DNA of 64,000 nucleotides, from the NCBI RefSeq assembly GCF_027244095.1, contig NC_069658.1, positions 266,174,687 to 266,238,686 on the forward strand, written 5' to 3'. Position 1 is the first letter of the stretch. Every line of letters begins with the position of its first letter. This stretch comes from Hemicordylus capensis (lineage: Eukaryota > Chordata > Lepidosauria > Squamata > Cordylidae). Position numbers and translations under genes: made by a program. Shown here one piece after another: positions 10,623-20,804 of the stretch. The notes below the pieces were generated by a model. That model was not told the origin of the DNA, made no database searches, and was given only the letters and a program-made list of their open reading frames with translations.

Positions 10623-11317
10623 CAGCACCCACTGTTGCTGGAAATGGACAGATCGAAGGAGACCACAGACATCCGTTCACAGAGTCCTGACTGAGAGACT
10701 GACTTTCAGAAGTGGGTTGCAATTTGCCTCGTTCACAAAAGTGTGGCTGAGTGCATGGACGTGAAGTCTCCATGTTGGCATTGTGGGCAAGCAACCCAGC
10801 TTCAGCACTGAGGAGTCTGCTCCCCTGTTTGTAATTTGGATGGGGAGCCACAGCATAGCTGGATCATGCAGATGCACTAATTTGGGCACAGCTGCAAATA
10901 TGAGAGGTGTGTGCATGACCTTGTTTACAGCTCCAGATGGAGCCTGACAATATTTATTGCACTTTGAGGAATGGAGGGATTCCATGAACAGAAGCGGTAA
11001 ACCTATATATCCGAGCTGCTGGGGACAAACAAGAGGTGCCGATCACCCTCATGCCTTGCTTGTGCACTCCTAGAGGCACCTGGCTGGCTGGCAGCTGCTG
11101 CAAACAGCATGCTGGGGTAGAGGGACTCTGATTGGGTCCAGCAGGGCAGTTCTGATGTTCTGCATTGGCATTCTTCCTTTAAAGCTTTGACTTCAGGGTT
11201 GCAGGAGAGCTGCACCCAATACAATGACAAGGTTGAAAAGCAGGGCCATCTGAAGCAGGTGCTAGAGGTGGGGGGGTGGCCACCTGGAGGGCCCCCATCC
11301 TGCAACAATAACAACAA

Positions 11318-11420
11318 CAATGTATATACCGCTTTTCAACAAAAATTTCCAAAGCGGTTTACATAGAGAAATAATTAATTAATTAACTAACTAACTAACT
11401 AATAAATAAATAAGATGGAT
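11318..11420 (+). repeat. Partial repeat family C plus TAAT/TAAC simple repeats
   Basis: TATATACCGCTTTTCAAC and CAAAGCGGTTTACATAGAG followed by AATTAATT, AACT and AATAAATAAATA runs. Confidence 0.6.
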
Positions 11421-11597
11421 TTATTTATTTACTGCAGCTCAACAACAGAGACTCTGCACAAGCTAGAGACAGTCCTGTTGAAAAGTATTTAACAGTGAGT
11501 GAGTGAGTGTTTGTGTGTCTGTGTGTGAGAGAGAACTTTCTACAGAGGTGAGGGCTGCTGCCAGATAAGGACCGAGATTCTCTCAAGGCTGCAGAAC

Positions 11598-11705
11598 TCC
11601 GGCCTAGTGGTTGTTGGACTACAACTCCCATTACCCCAGCCACAATGGCCAATCATCCAGGATAATGGGAGAAGTCCAATAACAGCTGGAGGGCCATGTA
11701 CCTTT
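11598..11705. mobile_element. Palindromic hAT-type MITE, decayed
   Basis: GTTGTTGGACTACAACTCCC and its inverted partner GGGAGAAGTCCAATAACAGC flank a central CCAGCCACAATGGCCAAT. Same consensus as 17102-17245; no clear target duplication. Confidence 0.6.
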
Positions 11706-12770
11706 GGCATTCAGAGATCCAGAGGTATTTGGATCTCTGAATGCCTCTGAATTTGGATCTCTGCACCCTGTGGGTGCAGCAAAGTTGGAGTGGGCCCTGG
11801 GACAAAAGGTGAAGGTGGATCCTTGCCCCCTCCACCTCCCCATCTTCTGGAGAAGGAGCCCATTTGTTCAGCTCCCTTTGTTCAGTTATAGCTAGGAATA
11901 GTAGGAATAGTAAATGTCTACTTTAGAGATAGGCAAAAGTGATAACAGTGTTTTTTAATGAATTATTGGTGTGACTCAGCATGTGGCCATTCTTGCTCTT
12001 TCTGCAGTAAGAGTGTTTTCTCTAAAAATAATGGGCATTAATTTCAATTTTATGGGCATTAAATGTTTTTAAAGTCTCTCTGAATCTGGATATGATGAAC
12101 CAGCAGGACCCCTTGGAGGAGTGGCCTTGAGTTGGAAGATGCTGCATCCAGCTCCAACGCAGCCTCCTATTAGCAGCAGGGAGTCTCTAAACTGCAACCA
12201 CTGCTTATGAATATTCATCCAATTTCCTTTCTTAAACATCTACAGATTTTTTGTTAACTTCCTTGAGCAACACATTCTGTGCCCCAGTCATTCATGCAAT
12301 CATGAAGTATTTTCTGATACTGAACCTAGAATTTTAATTTCCTAATAAAGCTCATCCTGGTTTTTGTACCTGTCTGTTTTGGAAGAAGTCTTTGTTTTTT
12401 AAACTCTGAAATAGTGCAGGAACTTCATGTCAGGCAACCAAAATAATTCATTCCTGGTTAATAGCTTCATCATGCTGGTGGAGACTGTATGCATATGGAC
12501 TTTTGGAGGTGCTTATCTGCAACCAATCTTTGGTTGCCATCCTAAACATGAAGACACAGACTTTATTTCAAAGTAAATATGATTGAGATTGCTGGCCCCC
12601 CAGATATGAGTGTACCTCCATTTTATACAATGGCTACTAGACTTTAGTGGTATAATTTAAGATATGTATTTTATTTGCAATGTGCTCTAGGTGCTTTTGT
12701 TTTACATATGATACTCTCACTCTGAGATCCTCATAGGAGACAATCCATGTTAGACCACTTCTAGAGGGGT
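11706..12770. other. IL17RC 3' flank, nothing recognised besides the poly(A) signal
   Basis: A short inverted pair at 11708-11762 (GGCATTCAGAGATCCA and ATCTCTGAATGCC) is the only structure seen. No coding potential is supported. Confidence 0.4.
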
Positions 12771-12781
12771 AACTGTGTTTA

Positions 12782-12874
12782 GTCTGTTGTTAACATAACA
12801 CCACTGATACTTTAAGAATGAACATGTTATGTGTTCATCCTTAAGGTATCAGCGTTATTATTTTGGCAACAGAC
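12782..12874. mobile_element. 93-bp palindromic MITE with TA target duplication
   Basis: Arms GTCTGTTG...CACTGATACTTTAAGAATGAACA and TGTTCATCCTTAAGGTATCAG...CAACAGAC are inverted around TGTTATG. It is flanked by TA at 12780-12781 and 12875-12876, as in Tc1/mariner insertions. Confidence 0.7.
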
Positions 12875-12952
12875 TATACACATTTATCATAGCATAAACT
12901 TCCATGGACTTCAAATGTGTGAAGTTTTATCCCAGGTTAGCAGGTAGAGGAG

Positions 12953-12999
12953 TGTTTGTGTGTGTACACACACATACATGTGTGTACACACACATACAT
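12953..12999. repeat. TG/CA and ACATACATG simple repeat
   Basis: Two near-identical GTGTGTACACACACATACATG units in tandem after a short TG run. Confidence 0.85.
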
Positions 13000-13004
13000 G
13001 CTTT

Positions 13005-13225
13005 TAATTAATGGTTTTAATGGTTTTAAAGTAAACTGCCCAGTTTAAAATGCTGTTTTAAAGTATTGTTTTGAAAAATTTTAAATTGTTGTAATGTGTG
13101 TGTGTCTCCCCCATTTCTGTCTTAACGAATGTTTTACTTTGTTTTTATTCTGTTGTAAACTGCCCAGACATGTAAGTTTTGGGTGGCATAAAAATGTTTT
13201 AATAAATTAATAAATAAATAAAACA
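13005..13225 (+). repeat. LINE 3' tail with A-rich end
   Basis: T-rich region, then GTTGTAAACTGCCCAGACATG and GGGTGGCATAAAAATG, ending AATAAATTAATAAATAAATA. Same 3' end type as 841-1125. Confidence 0.55.
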
Positions 13226-13384
13226 CACACAGCTTTCCAGATAGTGATGTATTCTGCCATCTTTTCTGATTCCTACAGGTGATGTTGCTGGGGTGGGGTG
13301 GGGACCCATTAAAAATAGTGGGTTATTTAAAAGGAAGTTGAAATAGATGGTGAGGGGCAGTTGGACAGATCTCTTCAGGACAAT

Positions 13385-14462
13385 ATATAAAGCCACAATA
13401 ACAATAATAAGTCAGACAGAAGTGACAAGAGATGATGTTCTAAACTGTCTGGAACAACTGAAAACTAGCAAATCGCCAGGGCTGGATGGCATCAATCCAA
13501 GAACTCAGATGTGAAATTGCCAGCCTCCTTGCTAAAATATATAACCTATCCCTGCAATCAGGCTCTGTACTGGAGGACTGGAAAGTAGCAAATGTAACAC
13601 TGATTTTCAAAAAGGGTTCCAGGGGCGATCCAGGCAATTACAGGCTGGTTAGCTTAACGTCCGTTCCAGGCAAATTCATGGAAAGCATCCTCAAGGATAA
13701 AATGGTAAAGCACATAGAAGAACAGGCCCTGCTGGGAGAGAAGCAGCATGGCTTCGGCAAAGGTAAATCTTGCCTCACCAACCTTTTGGAGTTCTTTGAG
13801 AGTGTCGTCAAGTGTGTGGATCAAGGTGATCCAGTTGACATAACATACCTGGACTTCCAAAAGGTTTTGACAAAGTTCCTCATCAAAGACTCCTGAGAAA
13901 ACTTAGCAGTCATGGGATAAAGGGACAAGTACATGTGTGCCCCACACCTGGGACTATTTGGTTTAGAAAAAAGATGACTGAGGGGAGACATGATAGAGGT
14001 CTATAAAATCATGCATGGTGTGGAGAAAATGGATAGAGAGAAATTCTCCCTCTCACATAACACTAGAACTAGGGGTCATCCTATGAAATTGATTGTCCGG
14101 AAATTTAGGACCAACCAACAAAGGTACTTTTTCACACAACGCATAATCCACTTGTGGAATTCTCTGCCACAAGATGTGGTGACAGCCGACAACCTGGATG
14201 GCTTTAAGAAGGGTTTGGATAACTTCATGGAGGAGAGGTCTATCAACGGCTACTAGTTGGAGGGCTGTGGGCCTCCACCCTCAAAGGCAGGATGACTCTG
14301 CGTACCAGTTGCAGCGGAGTTACAGCAGAAGGGAGGGCACGCCCTCAACTCCTGCCTGTAGGCTTCCAGCGGCATCTGGTGGGCCACTATGTGTGTGAAG
14401 CAGGATGCTAGACTAGCTGGTCCTTGGGCCTGATCCAGCAGGGCTGTTCTTATGTTCTTAAT
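13385..14462 (+). mobile_element. CR1-group LINE, internally deleted copy
   Basis: 13440-13900 encodes reverse-transcriptase blocks: a degraded CLEQLKTSKSPGLDGI, then LEDWKVANVTLIFKKG, GNYRLVSLTSVPGKFMES, KQHGFGKGKSCLTNLLEF and DITYLDFQKV. 13990-14256 encodes the LINE C-terminus: MIEVYKIMHGVEKMDREKF, HNTRTRGHPMKL, FTQRIIHLWNSLPQDVV, GFKKGLDNFMEERS. The sequence between motif YLDF and that C-terminus is missing, so hundreds of bases were deleted near 13895-13930, and stops are present. The 3' end CTGATCCAGCAGGGCTGTTC plus TTATGTTCTTA is shared with two SINE families here. Confidence 0.88.
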
Positions 14463-14569
14463 AACATTGCTAGCACATTTACCACAGGTTACTACAAACA
14501 AGACCAAGATGGTGCCTGTGTGGTTCATAAGCAGTGTCAAGACTTATGTTTCCAGGGGGCTTGGTGTGC

Positions 14570-14695
14570 TTGTTGCAGCAAAACAAAGTTGTTTCTGGCT
14601 AACACATTTATTTGCATAATAAGCTTTTATGGGCTAGCGCCCACTTCATCAGATGCACACAGATCTAGGCAAGAAGCGCAGTCTTTCTTCAAAGC
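14570..14695 (-). mobile_element. Penelope-like element 3' end (fossil)
   Basis: The reverse strand reads CATCTGATGAAGTGGGCGCT, then CCATAAAAGCTTATTATGC and AAATAAATGTGTTAGCC, a pattern I associate with Penelope-like 3' ends in sauropsids. Only the end piece is present. Confidence 0.55.
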
Positions 14696-14879
14696 GGAAA
14701 TCTTGCCCAAATGTAAGGCACAGGGAGCACAAATTCTTGCAAGACAATGTACGCTGACAGGCAAAAATAGAAAGGGGAAACAAAGAGAAGCGGGATTTGT
14801 TCTACATGCATCAAAATCAGGAAAGCAATGGCAGAAGAATAACAAGGCGACGCTGCGACTTCTGCAGAGACGTTACGCT

Positions 14880-15300
14880 CAGCCTTCCGGCCCGGCCCCT
14901 TTCCTCCCCACGAACCGCAGCCGCTTGCCAAGCTGCCTCTTTAAGCGCCCTGACAGGTGCTGCTCCGTGGGGAGCCGTGCGCAGCTCATTGATTGGAGGC
15001 TTTATGAAGAAGGCGCTGATGTCACTGCACATTGCCCGATGCTATTGGCGGAGAGGCGGGCCCGGCCAGCTGATTGCGGTCCAGTGGCCAGAAGGAGGGG
15101 TTTTTTTTTCCCCTACTGCAGCAGCAGCAATAGCTATAGCCCCGTGTGCAAAAGTGGGCGCTGCTCCTGCGGGTGCGGGGCTTGTCCTGTCTGGTCCACG
15201 CAAGCTCCCCAAGGTGCGAGGAAAGGTAGGTGTTGAGGAGCGCCTCTGCTGCGGGAGATCAGAGCCACCAGGCACGCCCCGCCCATTTCTTGGGCCACCT
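14880..15300 (+). promoter_or_regulatory. CRELD1: CRELD1 CpG-rich promoter
   Basis: A sharply GC- and CpG-rich block in an A/T-rich setting. It has inverted CCAAT boxes at 14992-14996 (GATTGGAGGC) and 15044-15048 (GCTATTGGCGG), a CRE/ATF-like TGATGTCAC at 15017-15025 and a GC box GGCGGGCCCGG at about 15055. No TATA box, as usual for housekeeping promoters. It lies upstream of the first CRELD1 coding exon and ends in a good splice donor, so it most likely drives CRELD1. Confidence 0.75.
15100..15225 (+). other. CRELD1: CRELD1 non-coding first exon (5' UTR)
   Basis: Donor AGGAAAG/gtaggt at 15225/15226. The exon start is a guess from the CCAAT boxes about 60-100 bp upstream. Human CRELD1 also begins with an untranslated exon (recalled). 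A 5.4-kb intron separates it from the start codon. Confidence 0.55.
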
Positions 15301-15999
15301 CCAAGGGCTAGGGTGGGCATTTTGTGCCATGAGGCTTGGCTTTCCCTGTCCCTGCCCATCTGCAGCCTCGCCTCGCCTCGCCTTTCCTCCACGCCGGGGT
15401 GTATTGTCTGCAGAGGTGGTGCGAGCTCCCACCCCCAACCCTGAGGAAAGGTGGAGGAGCCGGCCCGGACGCACGATCCAGCCAAAATCCCATGCCCACT
15501 TCTTAGGTGCAGCTCAGTCCTAATGAATGCTTGTCCAAAAATAAACGTGGGAATTTCTCTCAAGTAAGCGGCACGTATAGAAGGGCTGCAGCCCACAAGT
15601 CCTGCTTTTGGCTGGGGATATTATGCGGGTACCCTGAACAAACGAGGGATCGTGTATTTAATGCCTGCCTCGTACCTTAATTCATAACTGTAATGTCTCC
15701 AATCTGTTGTGTACACGGTAAGAATGCTAATAGGGTGGATCTTTTCTGCTCTTCTACATTAATGGTGTAACCGTTTTAATCCACTTTAGTGATTGGGAGG
15801 ATGGAGCCAGGCAGTTGTAGTTATTCTGGATTAATTAATCCCAAATAAAGGTTGTATACTGTCAGGATTATTGGCACAGGCAGAAAAAATTGGATGCCAT
15901 TAAGTGCCTGCATCTGGAATTCCCAAGTATCCTGAATCCATGGGCCTCAATTTTGGGATTGGTGAATATGGGCTGGGCCCTCTTGGATTTTTCTGTAGG

Positions 16000-16244
16000 T
16001 ACGGTGAAATGACTTGACTAGCAACCCAGAGGTTGCAAGTTCAAATCTCCGCTGGTATGCATCCCAGACTATGGGAAACACCTATATCGGGCAGCAGCGA
16101 TAGAGGAAGATGCTGAAAGGCATAATCTCCTACAGCACAGGAAATGGCAATGGTAAACCCCTCCTGTATTCTACTAAAGCCAATCACAGGGCTCTGTGGT
16201 CACCAGGAGTCCACACGGACTCGAAAGCACACGTTACCTTTACT
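16000..16244 (+). mobile_element. Sauria SINE
   Basis: Box B GCAAGTTCAAATCTCCGCTG, body CGGGCAGCAGCGATAGAGGA, tail GGTCACCAGGAGTCCACACG, end CACACGTTACCTTTAC. In CRELD1 intron 1. Confidence 0.88.
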
Positions 16245-16550
16245 CTAGACAGCAAGGAGACGGATAGAGGCTGAGCTTCTTTCAAAAACATTGTACACTT
16301 GCATTTGTGCAACGTATCTGTATTGGCTCTTGGTGATCAGGATGGTGGGTTTTATTTCTCTATATAACTTTTTAAAAAATCTTACTCTAAATCAGACTTT
16401 TTCTTTGTATGCTTTTAAATGTGCCTGATTTTAGAAATTTAAATACATTTGTACTTTTATATTGCCCAAGGCTGATTAGCAGGCTGTACTAGGGATGCAC
16501 TTGAGTGGTGAGGGATAATAAAAGCTTGACCCCCACTACCACTTCAGATG

Positions 16551-16735
16551 GGGGGCATAGTTCAACGACGGAGCATTTCCTTTGCATGCAAAAGGTCTCT
16601 GGTTCAGTCCCTGGCAGCATCTCCGGGTAGGGCTGGGAGTGACTCCTCCCTGAAACCCTGGACAGCTTCTGCCAATTAGTGTTGACAGTGCTAAGCTAGA
16701 TGGACCAATGACCATAAGGCAGCTTCTACCCTGCC
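16551..16735 (+). mobile_element. tRNA-Ala-like SINE
   Basis: Head GGGGCATAGTTCAACGACGG, TTTGCATGCAAAAGGTCTC and box B TGGTTCAGTCCCTGGCAGCA, then tail GCTAGATGGACCAATGACC. The head tracks tRNA-Ala from its acceptor stem to the T arm. Confidence 0.82.
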
Positions 16736-17101
16736 TTGCCCACAAGAATGTTGAGCTTCCAAACAACTCTGGGTGGCAGAGGATTAGATGTTATGGGCAC
16801 AATCCATTAAGAGCTTTCACAGAGTATTTGCCAATAGATGACGTTATATTGTTAGTCGCCTTGGACTTGCATCTTCAGGAAAGGCAGAATAGAAATCCTT
16901 GGAATAAAGCTTAAATGGCACTTGGGAAAGAGATGTTCCCAGTGGATTCTTGCCCAATACTTTGTTGTTGTTGTTCTGTAGTGTATGAAGAATAAAACTC
17001 TTGTTCTCCTAATAACGCTCCCCTGCCCCAGTTACTCTTCGCCTCTGTTCTGTGCCCTTTGATACTGGCACCGGACTCTGTACTCCCTGCAGCTCTCGGA
17101 G

Positions 17102-17245
17102 CAGGGATTCCCAATCTTATGTCCCCAGATGGGCTTGGACTACAGCTCCCTTCATCTCCAGCCACAATACCCTCCAGCAATTGTGGCTGGGGATGATGGG
17201 AGTTGTAATCCAACAACACCTGGAACTCAAGTTTGGGAATCCCTG
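17102..17245. mobile_element. Palindromic hAT-type MITE
   Basis: Ends CAGGGATTCCCAATC and GTTTGGGAATCCCTG; arms include GGACTACAGCTCCCTTCATC and GATGATGGGAGTTGTAATCC. The 8-bp flanks no longer match. Confidence 0.75.
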
Positions 17246-17525
17246 CTTTAGAAGCAAAGGTACAAGCAGGGCTGGCAGGCAGCAGACAATATCTTTGGAC
17301 AGCTGCAAGGGGCCCATCAATCTGGCATCTGACACACGCCCTGGTCTCCAGGAGAGGATTTGGCCTAGCCAGTAACCAGCTGCTGGGTGGGCCTCTCTCC
17401 ACATACTGTTGTGGCAGATGTGGGTTTCTTTCATTTTTGGTGAGCCAGCAGCAATAGCAACTGTGTTTTGATGTGAACCACACTGTGGTTTTCTGCTCTA
17501 TAGTGCCGCCCATGTAGCACTTCAA

Positions 17526-17526
<1 letters not shown>

Positions 17527-17557
<31 letters not shown>
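17527..17557 (+). repeat. (ATT)n microsatellite
   Basis: About ten ATT units abutting the 3' end of the reverse-oriented SINE at 17557. Confidence 0.9.
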
Positions 17558-17762
17558 ATTTATATCCCACTCTTCCTCCAAGGAGCCCAGAGCGGTGTAC
17601 TACATACTTGAGTTTCTCTTTCACAGCAACCCTGTGAAGTAGGTTAAGCTGAGAGAGAAGTGACTGGCCCAGAGTCACCCAGCTAGCTTTATGGCTGAAT
17701 GGGGATTTGAACTCGGGTCTCCCCGGTCCTAGTTCAGCACTCTAACCACTACATCACGTAGG
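17557..17762 (-). mobile_element. MIR-like tRNA-derived SINE
   Basis: On the reverse strand: head GTGATGTAGTGGTTAGAGTG (box A) and CCGAGTTCAAATCCCCATTC (box B), core GGGTGACTCTGGGCCAGTCA, AACCTACTTCACAGGGTTGC, tail CTCCTTGGAGGAAGAGTGGG. Well preserved; same family as 26172-26397. Confidence 0.82.
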
Positions 17763-18589
17763 CCAAATGCTAAGTGGGACGTTGTGGGGAAGGAAAGGTG
17801 ACAGGCCGCAGTTGCCAACTCCAGTGGTGATGTGAGGCCTTCCTGCCCAAAGCAAAAAAGATCTCTGTGTGTTGCTACAATAGAGAGTTCATCCCGGTAG
17901 GAGGAATCCACCCGTGTCGCCTTGCTGAGGACCCCCAAAATCTGGAGCTGATCATGGGTGCGGACCTTGGGTAGGGTTGCCATATTCTGGCTCTCCAAAT
18001 CAAATTTGCACACTATGTAAACTGAAAATAATTATTGAGCAGAAGAGTGACTGCATGTTTTGCTCTATAACTTCACTTCTACAAGGGCTAGAACTTAGTT
18101 CTTCCTTTCTTCCTTTCTTCCTTTCATGAAAGGTGAATCTGGGTGAGATGCTTAAAATCCAAGTGAAACCCAGAATTCTGGGGGGCATGGCAACTCTAAC
18201 CCTGGGCTCCAAGATGACTGAGAGCAGGGGAAATGACTGACTAGATTGTGAACCAATGGGATGTCGTTGTTTATGTCAGGTTGTTAAAATGGAGGGTTGG
18301 GGGAAGAAGCAGGCACACCAACCTGAACTCTTTGGAGGAAGAGGGGTTGGATATACAGTGTAGCAAGGAAAGAAGCTTCCTTCCTCATCAGTGGGCAGCT
18401 TAATGTACAGGAGAGTTAAATTCTAGAACTTGTTTTCAGTGCCACGGCTCAGCCACAGAACACGTACAGTAAGAACACAAAGGAGATGCTTTTGTTGCAG
18501 TCTTTTGCTAAGGGACACTCTCAATCTTTCTTACCAGGTTTCCCAGTCACTGGCTCGGATACCATGGTACACTAGTGCAGAAAAACAAC

Positions 18590-18670
18590 AAAATGTCCTG
18601 TTGCACCTTAAAAACAAGCACGGGTATTTATCATAAGTTTCAGTCCATGGAGTCGTGTGCTACAATACAT
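18590..18670 (-). mobile_element. Penelope-like 3' end remnant (fossil)
   Basis: The reverse strand reads CATGGACTGAAACTTATGAT, AAATAC and TTTTTAAGGTGCAACAGGA, the usual order of a Penelope-like 3' region. Short and old. Confidence 0.4.
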
Positions 18671-18679
18671 GTGTTAGCT

Positions 18680-19060
18680 TTTAAGATTCTTTTGGTTATT
18701 TTGTTGTTGTTGGTTCTTTTCAACAGATTTATATACCAGAGAACTACTGTGGGACATGCTTATACTACAGGCGAGGCTGCACCCAGTGGGATCATATATT
18801 CCTTGATTGTAGTGCTCAGTACACTGACCACTGGAGGAGAATCTGCTTCAGTCCTTAGTTTTAGCCACAGCTTCCCTGTGTTGACCTCTGGAAACTGTTC
18901 CGGAAGTTGGTGTGGGACCTGAATCTCCAGTATCATATGTTAGCTGAGATTGTTTTTCTCTGTAGCAGCTGGCTGGAGGGAAGAATATCTCTAAGCAGGC
19001 ACCTTCTCCTTGACTCAGAATAGGCCTACACCAAGCTGAATACAGCCCCACCAGTCACAT
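18680..19060. other. CRELD1 intron 1, nothing recognised
   Basis: No repeat signature or splice-bounded frame could be supported here. Confidence 0.35.
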
Positions 19061-19079
19061 ATGGTAGCCTACCCTGCCT

Positions 19080-19166
19080 GCTGCCTTGAAGAAGCTGCTG
19101 CCAGTGAAGACAGTACTGAGCTAGATAGACCAATGGTCTGACTCAGTATATGGCAGCTTCCTATGT
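19080..19166 (+). mobile_element. SINE 3' tail (head lost)
   Basis: GAAGAAGCTGCTGCCAGTGA, GAGCTAGATAGACCAATGG and CTGACTCAGTATATGGCAGC only. This is the tail shared by the tRNA-Ala-like and 5S-like SINEs. Confidence 0.75.
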
Positions 19167-19508
19167 AGAGGCAGCAAAGATGAAGGTTTATTGTGGGCCA
19201 GCAGGGTATGTGGCAGGTATATTGCAGTGGGATTGGTAGGTCACAAGAATATAGACTTACTGTATTTGTCTGTACGTCTGTTTATTTAGCAGATTGATAT
19301 ACTGCTTTTGAGGCAATAAAGGCAACCAAAATAATAGCAAAACGAGGACCAGTCATATAAAAATGCAAAATAAAATCAGAGCAGCCAAGAATAATAAAAC
19401 TGAGATTAAAACAATGCAAAACATTCAGAATCTAAAAGGCTTGGCTAATTTATTTATTTTTAAAGTCTTCATCTGGTACCAGAAAGACTTCAGGCATAGT
19501 TCTGGGGT

Positions 19509-19859
19509 TAGTGTTCCCAGTAACAGGGATTTCCAGATGTTGTTTAAAAGGTAAAGTGTGCCGTCAAGTCAATTTCAATTCCTGGCGCCTACAGAGCCCT
19601 GTGGCTTGCTTTGGCAGAGTACAGGAGGGGTTTACCATTGCCTCCTCCTGTGCAGTAAGAGATGATGCCTTTCAGCATCTTCCAATATTGCTGCTGCCTG
19701 ATATAGTACCACCGGGGATTCGAACTGGCAACCTTCTGCTTGTTTGTCAAGCATTTCCCCACTGCACCTCTTATAATCCCCAGCCAAAGGCCATTCAAGC
19801 TGAGGATGCTGGGAGTTGTAGTCAGCAACATCTGGGAATCCCTGTGAGAGGGAACACTG
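19509..19859. mobile_element. Foldback hAT-type MITE split by a Sauria SINE
   Basis: Left part 19509-19546 (TAGTGTTCCCAGTAACAGGG, TTCCAGATGTTGTT) and right part 19771-19859 (AGTTGTAGTCAGCAACATCT, GGGAATCCCTGTGAGAGGGA, ACACTGG) make one element like 21618-21752. The intervening piece is a reverse Sauria SINE, so the MITE is the older insertion. Confidence 0.8.
19547..19770 (-). mobile_element. Sauria SINE nested in a MITE
   Basis: Starts AAAGGTAAAGTGTGCCGTCA (rev-comp of the ACCTTT end and BovB-like tail) and ends with the head TTGCCAGTTCGAATCCCCGG (as rev-comp) and box A region at 19740-19770. Confidence 0.87.
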
Positions 19860-19861
19860 GT

Positions 19862-20097
19862 CATGCCTTCAACAACCAACCAATGCATGGGTGGGAGCAT
19901 TCTATAAGAGAAGCTGAGGCGTTTGGATATCACCGTCTCATGAAAATGTGCTTAGTTAGTAAAGAGGTACTAGTTCCCATTAACACTTGTACTTCTTTAC
20001 TAACTAAGCACATTTTCATGAGGCGATGATATCCAAACGCCCCAGCTTCTCTTACAGAATGTTCCCACCCATGCATTGGATGGTTGTTGAAGGCATG
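19862..20097. repeat. Near-perfect 109-bp inverted repeat with 18-bp loop
   Basis: Arms 19862-19970 and 19989-20097 are inverted copies differing at about 7 of 109 positions by hand count. Outer ends are CATGCCTTCAACAACC and GGTTGTTGAAGGCATG. It could form a long cruciform, or a long RNA hairpin within the CRELD1 pre-mRNA. Probably a palindromic MITE, but no target duplication was seen. Confidence 0.92.
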
Positions 20098-20109
20098 CCT
20101 CTGCCATCA

Positions 20110-20345
20110 GAGTGAAAGTGGGTGGCAATAGGGGAGACGGCCTTTTTGGCTGTGGTGCCCCATTTATAGAATGCTCTCTCCACTGAAGTTCACCTGGTGC
20201 TGATTCCTGTATCTCTCCAGTTCCGTGCAAAGGCTTTTTTGTTTTCTTTATTTTAAACTGCTAGTTGAAATTGATTATAATCTGTTCTGCTTTTAAATCT
20301 GTAGTGTGTAATCATCATTGTTGTAGCTTGTCTCTACTATTATTG
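20110..20345 (+). repeat. LINE 3' end remnant
   Basis: GCCCCATTTATAGAATGCTC and CTCTCCACTGAAGTTCACCT decode as HL*NALSTEVHL, then FRAKAFLF, the same C-terminal pattern as 841-1125, followed by T-rich 3' sequence. Confidence 0.55.
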
Positions 20346-20359
20346 TGAAATGTCCTGAT

Positions 20360-20449
20360 AGCATTCATGCTTAAGGGCAGAGTATATTTTAATAAGGACA
20401 GAAATATGAATTAAGCATTCATGCTTAAGGGCAGAGTATATTTTAATAA
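20360..20449 (+). repeat. Tandem duplication, 54-bp period
   Basis: AGCATTCATGCTTAAGGGCA with GAGTATATTTTAATAA occurs at 20360 and again at 20414, identical over about 36 bases. Confidence 0.9.
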
Positions 20450-20663
20450 ACATAGAAGCACACAAACAGTGGGGTTTTTTCACATTCCAGATTCCTGATG
20501 TTGGTGTAAGGCCTGCTTTCTGTCCTTAACTAAAGAGTTGAGGGGATGTGGGCCCGAAGTCTGTAGCTCCAGGGACCACCACTTCTTCTCTCATTAGTTT
20601 TCTCAATAGGACTGCCCGCTTCATGGCTGCTCCTCTTTCTCCAGCCTTGCCCCTGACAAGAAG

Positions 20664-20804
20664 ATGGCCCTGCCTTGGATGAGAGTCCCGGTCCTGCCTT
20701 CTTTGCTCTCTTTCCTCTTGCTGTTCCTTTGGATCCCGAGCCCAGGCACTTCCCAACAAGAACCCTGTCAGACCTGCCAGGATCTTGCCAGCAACTTCAA
20801 TAAG
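20664..20804 (+). CDS. CRELD1: CRELD1 coding exon 1: signal peptide and CXXC
   Basis: The coding part starts at ATG 20664; the exon probably begins at 20645 after CTCTTTCTCCAG. It encodes MALPWMRVPVLPSLLSFLLL and on, a cleavable signal peptide, then EPCQTCQDLASNFNK; C35-Q-T-C38 is the thioredoxin-like CXXC conserved in the family. Donor AAG/gtagga, phase 0. Confidence 0.92.

Larger units (their letters stand above)
10623..12349 (+). other. IL17RC: Probable IL17RC 3' UTR ending at an AATAAA signal
   Basis: The first AATAAA in non-repetitive sequence after the stop is at 12344-12349 (CCTAATAAAGC), followed by a T/GT-rich tract (tttttgtacctgtctgtttt). An earlier AATAAA near 11401 sits in a low-complexity repeat. 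The 3' UTR would be about 1.7 kb and would include a short repeat and a foldback element. The end is inferred only from the signal. Confidence 0.45.

Noticed and set aside
14424-15236. Open frame of 270 codons on + across the CRELD1 promoter
   Set aside because: It runs from LINE and Penelope-like sequence into CpG-rich DNA, shows no domain and crosses the splice donor; open only because of GC content.
16911-17678. 255-codon reverse frame with a poly-Asn run
   Set aside because: The Asn run is the (ATT)n microsatellite and the rest is MITE and SINE sequence.
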